Source: Chionis minor (taxonomy: Eukaryota > Chordata > Aves > Charadriiformes > Chionididae). From it: DNA of 64,000 bases. Numbering within the stretch: position 1 is the stretch's first letter; each line of letters begins with the position of its first letter. This document shows positions 1 through 10,800 of the stretch, piece after piece. The stretch spans positions 445,413 through 509,412 of the forward strand of contig VZSF01011125.1 of NCBI GenBank assembly GCA_013398295.1, read 5' to 3'. The translations under genes were made by a program, and so were the position numbers. A model generated the notes under the pieces. It searched no databases, was not told the DNA's origin, and saw only the letters and a program-made list of their open reading frames with translations.

Positions 1-330
1 GGGGGGAATGGCGGCGGCAGGCGCGGGGAGGGGGAGGAGGAGGTGGGGAGGGGGGGCGATGGCGGCGCCGTTGTTCCCTCACTCACCTCCGCCCACCGTC
101 GCGGCGAGAGCGGCCCCGCCGCAGAGGAGCGGGGCGGTGGGCCTCGTCCCCCGCACCGCCTCCCCGCCCCGGCTCGCCTCACCTGCGGGGCCCGGCGGCT
201 GCCGCGGGCCGGGCCGGCTGGTGCGGGGGGTACCCGGCCGTCCCTCCCGCCCTCCCTGGGGGCTCCGGCCGCCGGCTCTTGCGCCGTGGTCTCTGCTGCT
301 TTGCCTTCAGCGCTGCCGGGAAAGGCTGGC
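1..330. promoter_or_regulatory. CpG island, probably flank of UGCG promoter/exon 1
   Basis: The first ~330 bases are very GC- and CpG-rich, and composition falls abruptly to AT-rich sequence by about 420. I translated the + strand in all three frames and found no match to the short hydrophobic N-terminal segment that UGCG exon 1 should encode, so exon 1 is probably just upstream of position 1. The distance to exon 2 (about 18.4 kb) is compatible with a long vertebrate UGCG intron 1. The ORFs here (8-421, 43-387) are rich in Pro/Arg/Gly/Ala and look like translated CpG island rather than protein. On the minus strand there are two strong donor-like sites (around 87/86 and 183/182). The island assignment is seen directly; the link to UGCG is inference from position. 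Confidence 0.7.
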
Positions 331-1439
331 GGTTGTTTTTCATTTTTTTTTGGCTGGTACACCTGTGAAGCCAGGCTTTTCCGCTGACGGTGGGGGGGAA
401 CAACGTGCACCGCAGTTGTAAGACGTGTGGGGTTTTTGGCTGTGCAGACGAGTGTACAGCACGACAACTGAACTAGCGCAGTACCCTGTGCTGACCAAGC
501 AGAAATTTAGCTATAGCTACACTTCCCCCCCCCTCCCCCCCACCGAAATAATGGTGGTACTAGTAAAAAGAAGTATATATGGTGTGTCCAGACCCTTTCT
601 GGGTAACTCCAGGTAAAAATGCTTTAAGAGTTTGTGCGGAGTGTGTGTTTTCGTGGCTGGCAAACAAAGCAGACCCCTGCTTGAGCCTGGCAGAGGAATT
701 GTCTGCGGGTATGTGGGGACAGGATTAAGAACACACCTCTCTTTCTGTAGAAGGCTGTGTTTTTACTCTCTTAAATAAAAGGCTGCTGTTGCATCATTAC
801 AGGGATTAGAAAATATCTGAATTTCTGTTTGCTTTGCTTGTGCTTATCTGGTCTCCTTTCTTGCTGTTCCATGTGCATCTGATAGGTATCTGTGATAAAC
901 CCCGGCTCTTGTTGAAGACAGAGCTCCTCTTGAACTCGTGGATGCTAGAGACTTGCTTTTGCTGCCCTCGGTCATGGTTGCCTTACTCTTTTTCTTAGTG
1001 TGAAATCACATAGCTCTGATCATTTTTTGGTACTGTAGTTCAGTTGTCTTTAGATCCTGTATTTACTTGGATAATTACCTTCTTTCTTGAAAACTAGCCA
1101 TATGGGTTGTCTTGTGCACAAATGGCAGGATTTCCATACTGGGGAGCTACAAGGGTGCCTGGTGGGGGAAGAGACCATGGACTCCTGTGGGCACAGCTGA
1201 CTCTGGACAGCTTTGAAGCTAATGAAAACAGCCTATTGAATGCTAAACCCTCAATCTATCAGACAAGTATGTGTGTTGCTGCTGCTCATAAATCTTTAAG
1301 AAAGGGTGGCAGCTGCGAGGGTCAGGAGACCCAAATGGAGATATGGGGGAAGACATGGGAGAGGACAAAAAGGAGGAAAAAGGCTGAGGTATACTAAGAG
1401 ACAGGAGAGGATAGAGGAGAACCAGAGGAAGGGGGCATT
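331..1439. other. Intron 1 sequence, no recognised feature
   Basis: This is AT-leaning, unremarkable sequence between the CpG island and the LTR-like repeat. It contains a short C-rich run near 525-541. I see no coding exon, RNA gene or recognised repeat. Confidence 0.5.
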
Positions 1440-2085
1440 GTTAGGCAGTCCCTGTCACAGGAGCTACACCCTCAAAGGGACTGGACTGCCTCCTGTGGAG
1501 GCTGCACACTGGAGCAGTAGGCTGCAAGTAAGCCGTGCCAGAGCAAGTGCATATACACTTGAAGGGACTGCGACCTGTGGGGACACTGAGGGAGCACAGA
1601 CTGTGGGTGATCCAACCCTGAGGAGACTGCAGCCCATGGCAGACCTGTACCGGGGCAGAGGCTCTGCCAAAGGGATTGCAGCCTGTAGGCAAGTCACTCC
1701 AGAGCAGGTACACCTGCTGGAGCAGAGTAACAGTTAAGAAGCAACCAGCAGTGGAGGAAGATGAGTAAGATGCAAGATGTGGCAGAAAAACCATTACGCA
1801 CTGACCCTTGCCTCCTGCATCACCTCACTGAAGGGCTTGGGAGGGACTGAGTGTAAAGAGCAGTGAAAACAAGAGCAGAGGTAGAGAGGTGGGGAGGAAA
1901 GATCTCTGACTCAAGCTGAGCCTGGGGAAGGAGGATAAAAAGTGCTTCCCTGAAAGTTTGGTTGTTTCTCTTTTTTTCTGAATACTCAAATCAGTAGTTA
2001 ATTGTATATTAATTGGCAATAATTTAAAGTAAAATCCCTGAGTTCAGACTGTTTTGCCTGTGACAGTAATTGGTGGGGAATGCAG
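1440..2085 (+). repeat. Degraded avian LTR/ERV-like repeat fragment
   Basis: The 3' part (about 1920-2085) follows the layout of a dispersed avian retroelement I recall: a G/A-rich stretch with GGAGG motifs, a T-rich block, a 'taattggcaataat' segment, then 'ctgttttgcctgtgacagta' followed by 'attggtg'. Upstream (1474-1690) there are four imperfect copies of a unit resembling AAGGGACTGCAGCCTGTGG, which I also associate with this kind of element. No intact ORF is present. The copy is old and clearly diverged. The exact family name cannot be settled by eye. It could be a solo or partial LTR, or a leader fragment of an ERV; the orientation is inferred from the remembered consensus. Confidence 0.45.
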
Positions 2086-5000
2086 GCAGCAGCTGGACCT
2101 GGTGTGGCCTGAAGTATTTGCAGGGGTGTGAAACTTGGAAGGAGTTGTAGTTTTTGTCATTAGAAATTTGTGATTCAAGTGTATGTATTGTGTATGGGCA
2201 GTTAATGCAAACAACGTGTTATCAGGTGGAAGACTTGACAGCTGTGAAGGAGATGAGTAAGAATAGGGGTGGTCCTGTACCAGCCTGTGAGACTGTGGAG
2301 AAAACTGTGCTTCCAGTAGGGCTCTTGAGATACTATCTCGGCAGGTCCAGAGCCAGGAGCTGGCTGGCTATCAGAGCAATGGGCAGATGGTAACATGGGC
2401 GTTCAGTGTTCAGTGCTTAAAGGTGGCCCTTGGTTGGAGGTGAGCAGCTGGTAGCACTGAAGTGACCAAACTGCAAGCTGTGCTGGGTTGGCAGGCTGTT
2501 GTGGAGGAGCTGGCCCAGTTACAGTGATTTGGCAGATCTGTGGAAACAGGACGGCTGCTCACCAGTGTGACCACGCAGCTGCCCTTTGCTTGTAGTAAAA
2601 TAAAAGAAATGCTGGACACCTACAGCAGTCACCCCAGGGAGATGTCCCTGCAGTGGCTGTGGTGGTGCTAGGATGCTAGAGCTGGTAGGATATAGCTGAT
2701 GGCTGGAGAAGGCACTGGTCCAGTGAGTATGGACCCTGTGCCACATGTAAGCACTGCCCTGTGCAAGTGAGGAGGGCCGTGGGCTTGTGTGGTGGAATGG
2801 TTTGGTTCTGCAAGCACAATGCCTCTGTGAAAGGAATTTAATGGAAGGAGGTAATCAACTGTTTGCTTTGACTGTTGGAGTACATTTATGGGGAAGGCAC
2901 CTCAGATAGATGGTGATTGTTAATGCCATGGCCTGAAAACCCTGGCTGGACACCGTTACTAGGGCCCCTCGTGTCAGAGACTGTTTTGTCCTGGACAGTG
3001 GGCACAGCACACTGCACCCTTTCCTAGACAACTGAGGTATGAAGGGGTATTTATTTCTAGACGGAAACTCCTTTTCATGTCAGTGGGAGGATCTCATATT
3101 AGACTAGAATTATGTGATGCTTGTCATGTACTGAAAACTACTTCTACTGTATCTGTTACAGGTAGTGAAGAAAGAAAACGAAACTAATTAGTCTTCCTGT
3201 TTTCTCTTCATGGACACTGTTGTTGGTTTAACACTACTTAAAGTCATTAGCGTAGGGCCCTCAATCTGTACTGCATCTAGCAGTGCTGAACTGGTGAGGG
3301 GGAAGGGCTGATCTTGTGATTCCCCATTGGTATTTTAGATGTTCAGTTTAGCAAAATACTTAGAACATGTGTGAGTTAAGTAGATGAATGGGGTTATTCA
3401 AGAAAGTAAGCTTTTTGTCTTGAAGTGCTGTCAGCAGTTGTTGTCAAGGTCATGACAGCATTTCAGCTGTGTTGGCTTGTGCTGTAACTGCTTTAAAAGA
3501 TCTAGGTTTTGGATATCTTAAGGTTCTGTGCAAGGTTTCAGTTGAGGAAGAAAGTCTGTTCTTGCATACTGAATTTGCAAAATCTAATTCTTGCCACCTC
3601 TTTTTTTTTTTTTACCAGTGCCTTTCCCCACTTTGAATGGTTTTGATTTATAAGTAAGTATAGTAGGAGGGCTTGATTTCTTGCTACTTTAAAATAAACA
3701 GGTGGGCTGAAACAGTGAAATGCAAATAGCAACACTGTGAAGTCAAAAGACCTATCTTTATAAATTATCTAATGTATGTGATTGTGAAATGGGCCTTGAT
3801 TTGTTGCTCTCTCAGTAATACGGAGTTGGTGAAGTAAATGCAATAAACATGGACCAAATAACAGGTTTTTAGAGCTAGTAATTAGGTAAAGTACAGTCTG
3901 CATATATAACTCTGCATAGTAAGGCTGTGGTATTTGATTTGAGTTGCTATCCTTTATAGCCAACTCAGGACCTTGACTAAGACCCTTCCTTGCTTTCATA
4001 TAGGCTCTTCAGTTGGAATTGAGCCACCAACTGCTCCATTAGGAAGAGTTCAGTGTTGGAGATGATCTGATATACTGACTCTGAAACAATCTCAAGTTGT
4101 GTAGTTGTATGCACAACTAAAACGAACTTTTAGAACGAAACCCAAATGTATAGTTACACCTGAAATGGAAGACTGTCTATGATGTGCTAATAAAGAAAAA
4201 AGTATTTGTAGTATTGGCTAAAATGTTGTTCAGGAAACCAAGGAGTAAATTTTTATATTTTAGCAGTCTATTAAAATAGTTATTTAATGATTCTTACTAA
4301 CTTCCATTCTATGGACATGTAATGAGTGGAGTGGGAATCTTGTGAAATCAGGGAAAAAGGAAAAGGACAAAACTAAAGCGTTTTTTGGGAGGTTTGTAGC
4401 ACTCTTAACACATCTTGTAATTCAGAATCACTGGTTAACAAGATCAGTGGCAGTGGATTTGCTGTTCTAACTGTATTTCAAAATAGATGGTTCTAGTTTA
4501 ATGATAAGAGCATTGTGAACATGGTGTGCCTCTTCCTAAAATACAGATTCCCTACTATGTCTTCGAACTTTAGTCTAAACGTGAATGAAATGTTTTATAT
4601 TTTTTCTCCGAATAGCACTTACTTTTTGTTGTTGGTCACTCATTCAACTTGGAACACCAAGTAGAGGTGTTATTGTAAATTTATTGTGGGACTGAGGAGA
4701 GGCAATAAAATGGCTTTTAAGTTGGGGAACTCAAATTCAGTCTTTGGTGACTTGCACTGAATGTTGCCTCTGCCACAGAGTTACTAGGAAGCGTTTGGTA
4801 AACCTCTTAAGCTATTCATACCTGGCTGCTTTATTTGCCTGGTCCATGAAACTGGACTTATGAAGTCACGTTCTGGTTTTGAGTCTCATTGTTCTTGTAA
4901 CAGTTATCAGTGGTAATTCTAATTATAGCACTTAAGGTATATCGCTTTCTTTCTTGACAGCTTCCACAGTCAGTTGATACTGAGGTTGTTCATTGCCTTT

Positions 5001-6784
5001 GTTCCCAGGTGTAAGTTGGAAGGGTTGTGCATGTCATTTAATTGATAAATATATTGCTGGTTTTAGCTTCTAAAAATAATTTGTCTGTAAGTTACTATAG
5101 TCAATGAAGAAAGAAGGAATTCTGGATTCATGTGGCATTGGGATGTAATTGGGCCCGTTGTGCATTGTCTGCTGAGTGAAACCCAAGACATTCAGAAACA
5201 TATAAACGTAATAAAACACCTGAGTGTAACAGTAATTAATATCCTTAGTGTAGTGCATATGCACACAAGGAGAAAATTCAGTTTGCACAGATGCATAATA
5301 CTGAAGTTTCCTGAAATACTTCTGCAATGTTGAAGAGCCTTCTAAACTGAAACAAAACCCCCCTTGTAGCTGATGTTTGACTTCTGATTTTTCTTTTAAT
5401 GTGAAGCCATTTTGATCTTTTGGTTAATAATCTAGTACTGTGTAGTAATTGGGACCTTTCATTCTTAAGTAAATAACAATTCTATTTCTCTTGGCCTTAT
5501 TTGATTGTCTTGTCACCCTGTTTTTCCCTTTGGCCCTCCCTTGTGGCTCAGTCCATGACTGGTGTCCAGGCTTACTCTGCTCTGTTCTCTGACCTCTCTG
5601 CTTGTCTTCTGTTGTCTCATGTTCACCTTTTTTGCTTGCTGGTGATGCTGTCTTTTCCTTTGGACTGTCTTGTATTTTCCACTGTTGGTGTCTGGCAATG
5701 GATTGGCTAAAGTGCCTATGAAGAGCAGTAGTAGTCGTTCACCGTGCCATTGTAGAGTTGCATTTTCTTTGGTTTGTGGAAGTGCTTCAGAGGCAGTCTT
5801 GTCACAGATAGGAGCTGGGAGGGGATGTAGTGTAGATCTAGTTTAAAAGGTGATCTTTAGAGAACTTGCCTGTTACTATCAAGTGTTGCCAGGCATAAGG
5901 AACTAACACTTTGATAGACTTTGGCCATAATGCACATACTTGTTCCTGAGATTAGAGGTATCCTTTCTCCTTGTTGATAATCAAACTCAAACAGAAAACC
6001 GAGAAGTGTGATTATACTGGAGTTTCTCCAGGAAGTGCCTGGAAGATATCTAGCACATGCAGAATTTGGCATCTATTCTTGGGTTTGTCTTCATTCCTTA
6101 GTTGAATCTTTATTGAACTTCAACAGTTTACACTGAAATTTTCCATGCAGGTTGTCTACCTTGGGGTGAATAGTTTTTCCAGTTATGTAGCTAAGGACAA
6201 GCTTGATGTAAAATGTTGGTATCTTTAACAATAGATTGTTGTCTGTGGGCTTGTGTATGTGAAACAGGGAATGGAGCAAACTCGTGATCTGTATTAGCAA
6301 TCTCTTTCTGCGGAAAATCTTGGAGGCTTAAAAGCAAGCAAAAAAGGACTTGGATGTTTGACCACAAACTGGGACACTGGAGAAGCGTGAAAAGTTGGAA
6401 TGTTATCTGAGGCTTCTGTTTTATCTTGGGTAACATTTTTATCTTCCATCTCTTTCTCAGTAACCCTGTCTCCAATAGTCTGTGCATTGAGGATTGCAAA
6501 GTCAAGACTGCACCTGACTTTTTGCAGAAGTCTTACAGTACTTGCTGCAAGTATTACATCCATACAACGTGATGGGTTTCTTTTACTTGGCATGTGAGTG
6601 GCAGCGTTGTAGCAGAAGCAAATCTGGAGGATAGCAATACAAAGATAGGAAGTCGAGTAGTTACTGGGGAGGAACACAGGAAAATGACAGGGTATGGGAA
6701 TACACAAGTAGCTGAGACTCTAACAACTTAGAGGTAGAGCTGAGAGTCAGTTTTTCAGCTCTGTGAAGGAAATTAGAGTGCTTC
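2086..6784. other. Intron 1 sequence, no recognised feature
   Basis: This is ordinary intronic sequence becoming AT-rich after about 3000. It contains only short homopolymer runs (for example T13 near 3601-3613). The ORFs in it are short, unrecognised and without exon-like context. I see no gene or RNA. Confidence 0.5.
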
Positions 6785-6870
6785 AGCCTGGAAATGCCTG
6801 TTGAAGGTTCATTTCCAACCCCCTGCTCAAAGCTGAACCATATTTCAGCAGGTTGCTCGATGCACAGTGC
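6785..6870 (-). repeat. CR1 LINE 3'-end scrap, reverse orientation
   Basis: The segment around 6809-6862 reads 'ccaaccccctgctcaaagc' and then 'cagcaggttgctc' after a short gap. This is the order of the conserved CR1 3' region when read from the opposite strand. It is short and diverged, with both ends indistinct. It lies 60 bp upstream of a larger CR1 fragment in the opposite orientation, so the two came from separate insertions or a rearrangement. Confidence 0.45.
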
Positions 6871-6929
6871 ATAGATAGGATAATGATAGCTTATGATAGA
6901 ATATGGAAACCACTAAAGGGATGCAAAGT

Positions 6930-7861
6930 TTGAGGGGCACAAAATCATGAGGGGTCAGTGCTGGGCCAATAGTGTCTTGACATTTTCATTAATGACCTGG
7001 AGGATGGGACATACCAGCAAGTTTGATACAGAACCAGGAGTTCCGATTCTCTTATACCAGGTGAGTGTGCTGCCATTCAGAGGGACCCCAACAGGCTGGA
7101 GAAATGGTCTGACAGGAGCCTCATGAAGGTCAACCAAGGAAAATGACAAGTCCTGCACCTGGCAGGAATAACTCCATGCAGAATCTTGGAGCTGACTGGC
7201 TAGAAAGCAGCTTGGCAGAGGAGAGCCTGGGAGTGGTGGTGGGTGCCAATTTGACAGCAATATGCCTGTGGTGGCAAAGAAAGCCTACAGCCTCCTGGAC
7301 TACATTGCTGCCAGGTTGAGGGAGGTGATCCTTCCCCTCTACACAGCACCAGTAAGGCTATGTCTGGAGTTTTGGGCAGTGCACAGTTTTGGGCTCCCTG
7401 GTGTGAGACATGGATATACTGGAGCAAGTCTGGTTGAGGGCTACAGAGGTGATGGTGGCACTGCAGCATCTGATGTACGAGAAGGGGCTGAGAACTGGTA
7501 CTGTTCAGCCTGGAGAAGACTTCGTGGAGATCCCATTAACGTGTGTAAATAACTGATTTGGGGGGGTCGGTGGTGGAGAGGTGTGAGGAAGATTCTTCTC
7601 AGTGGTGTCCAGTGTCAGGATGAGAGGCAACAACCACAAATTCAAATCAAAGACTTTAATTTTAAACAAAACAAGACTTTCATGGTTGAACACTGGAACA
7701 GGCTTTGCAGACAGGTTGTGGAGGCTCCAACCTTGGACGCAGGAAAGGCTGGTTGGATGGTCCTGGGCAGTTTACTCTAGTTAACCCTACTTGGAGCCAG
7801 AGGGTTGGAGTAGCTGATCTCCAGAAGTGCTTTCCCACCTCTGTTGTTCTGTGGCTTTGTG
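6930..7861 (+). mobile_element. CR1 LINE 3' fragment (degenerate ORF2 C-terminus + 3' UTR)
   Basis: Translated piecewise on the + strand, it gives remnants of the CR1 reverse-transcriptase C-terminal half. There is a GSVLGP-like stretch at about 6955, then 'FINDLEDGT' near 6986-7012, and later the stretch corresponding to the region before the 3' UTR ('EHWNRLCRQVVEAPTLDAGKAGW' split over about 7689-7757). It ends with a 'tgttctgtggctttgtg' tail matching the usual CR1 3' octamer-like repeats. The reading frame is broken many times, so this is an old 5'-truncated copy. It is in the same orientation as UGCG. Confidence 0.85.
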
Positions 7862-10800
7862 AAAAATGACACTGAGGTTGCTACCTGAACTATTTTGGAG
7901 CAATAGACTGAGAAGGAGGTTATGTGGAGGATGTAGGTTGTGTATGTTGGTCATTTTAAACAATGAAACTACCTGACACTGTAGTCACAAGACTTAAATT
8001 TAGGTAATCCTTAGGGGAAGGCAGATCTGGAGAAAGCAGGAGTTAATTTCTGAGTTTTTTATACTAAAGTTGTGGTTGAATGAGTTTCTGTATTACAAAA
8101 TTAATAATTAGGGAAAGAAACCAGTACAGAACCAGAAACTGGAGAGTGATAACAATGTGGGAGAAAGCCCATCATATTGGAGGCAGTTAGGGAAGGCCAA
8201 TTTTTTTAATAGCGAGAGTCGGGAGGATAAGATACAGACTATAAACTCAGGTGATGGTATGGTAGTAGTGGCTCTGAACATGAATGATTTAACAGAATGC
8301 AAGGAAACGAAGCCTAGATTAAAGATTGTCTACGGTAGGTTTAAAGGAGAGGAGTGGCAGACTGGGCCATATGCTTATGTTGGGAGGAGGGAAGATGGTG
8401 CAACAGATGTGACAAATGGGCTTTAAAAACAAACCACATCTGTTTGGGTGGTTTGCATGAAAAGGGGGAGATGAAAGAGTGCAAGATTTGGAGTATTTAA
8501 GGTGGAAATGGAATGGGTTGGGTTAGTGAAGCATATGGAGCTCTTTGAGGGCAAAAAAGCATCCAGCCTTTCATGTCAACTGGATTGGAAGCAGCTGAAC
8601 AGTGGATGAGGAAGAATATAATCTTTTTGTCAGGCTACAAGGATTTCAAAGAAGTTCAAAGAAGTTGAGGGTTTACACAAACTATGTTTCCATAAAGGCC
8701 TAACTTTTGATTAAGGTGCACAAGTAGAGTGGCAGATGATAATAAATGACTTTAAAAATTAATTTTTGAAGTTTCTGTCAGAACTGCTCTGTGGTATGCT
8801 AAGTATGTAACTGGTTTTACTGGTTTACTAGAGCACCCTTCAGTATTTGTGTCCATTACTCCCCGGGAATTGCATAATGCCAAATAGTGGTGTCGAAGGT
8901 CACTGGGATTTTTACTCTCTATTTTAACTGAAACAAGGTTCTTTGGTTTTGACACACTTAAATTGTTTTTGCATTTTACTGAAGACTATGGTTTAAAAGA
9001 AATGATTAATTACTTTATTGTGTGAAATGTTTTGGTATAGATTAAAAAAAGCTTTTCATTTTGCTAATTGCAAGGTGAATAGTTTTGCATTTTCTTAAAT
9101 ATGTTGTATTTAATAATAGTAGATGAGAATCAAGGCTATTGGTTCTGTCATAATTGGCCTGGGTAAATTCATACCTTGAGGCAAATTATTGAAGTTGTAG
9201 CATGCATAACGGAAGTCTTATGCTATGTTTTGGACAGCTAAGGTAAAAACATGTTTACAAGTGTAGAGAAAGATAGAAAGCTGAAGTTGAAGCATTGTAC
9301 AAAGTGAAAGATTAGGACTATCTTGGCAGTGCTACTTCTAACTTTTTGCTTTTGGAATTGTATTTCTTTAATTCTTCAGCACTTGATAGGTGCTTCTAGT
9401 GGACCAATCTTTTTCCATTAAAACAGCAGGGTAACTAATAATGTATCTTGGTTGCCAATTTGTGCTGGTAGTTGGCTTGGTCTGGTTTAGACCACTTGAA
9501 TTATTGTCCCCCTCTTTAGAAACACCTCTCTGTAAACCAAAGCCTGTTTTGGTTTGTCCCCTGCCCCGCCCAATTGATAGGACTCACCTCAGCTTGTCAT
9601 CAGTACAATCCATGAAGAGGAGGCTGTAAAGGAAGTTAAACATTCATTTTTATGTTGTTTGCAAGTGCCACATTCTTATTAAGTGCTTGTCTTGAGGTCT
9701 TGATTCAATGTGCCTGTATAGTAATGACTTAGCAGGTGACTGCTGCTTTGATTTGGTAGTAGGTAGTGTGCTACACTTCCATATGAATCAGAAAAAATAT
9801 TTCTCTATTCGTATGCACAGCTTGTTAGACATAGAATAATCAAGCTACTGACAATTAGATTTTGGTCAATATGCTGAGCTGTTATTGAGGAGATATAGGT
9901 TAGCTTACATCAACATGCATTTTTCTTGTAAGCCTTGCTAAAAGTAAGGTTCTGGGTTAAAAAGAGGTAGAAAACTTCCCGACTCATCTCCTTCACAGGA
10001 ACATATTATTAACACTCAACAGCTCAAAATATAAGAGGAGTAGCAACTAGAAAGTGAGAAAATCTTCCTACTTTCATCCTCACAGATCTGATGCGCTAGA
10101 GGAGCACGGTGAGTCGATGGGATTTTCAGGCTGCAGGGGTCGGTGGGTTTTTTGGCTGTTTTTTTCCCCTGCCTGCTATACTGACTGCACAGTACGAGGT
10201 GGTACAGTGGGTGGTTGAAATACAATGTCAAGGGTTGTACCTGTTAACCTTTTGAAATACTAAGGAGATATTTCAAAATTAAGATACTCCATATATACTC
10301 ATACTTTTAATCATTTTTAAAAGAGATGAAACATATGTCTCTTAACAGCATTTCCAAGCAGATTGTTTTATGTAGATTGTGTCGTGGTGAGGGTGGTAAA
10401 TGGTTTATTTGGGGACCTATGAACGAAGTGTTGTGTGTGGTTGTGGTTGTTGGCTTTTTTTAGAGAGAATACAGGTAAAATTTACCAAGTTGGTCTTCCT
10501 GGTTGTGAAAATTGAAAATTGGCCTTTTGAAATGTTGTCAGATATGGTGTTGAGTATAAAAGTGTTACTTTAACTTAACACTTTATTTCAAAGGTTTTTT
10601 ATAATTCCTGTTTCCGGTTTCTGATGTTCTTTACAGGAACCTTATTCAAGCTCTCCAAGGCATTTGCAGTGGGAGGGCAGTGACAGTGTCTCACTGACAG
10701 TTGTGTGGTCCAGACAAGGTCTACAGCTTTTTTTTATTACCACAACTGGGGGTAATAGGGCTCAGGACTGTGTGTTCAAACTTGTGTGAACTGGTGTTTA

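Noticed and set aside
8..421. 137-residue + ORF and overlapping frame at 43-387 in the CpG island
   Set aside because: The translation is low-complexity Pro/Arg/Gly/Ala and does not match the UGCG N-terminus; open frames are expected in GC-rich DNA.
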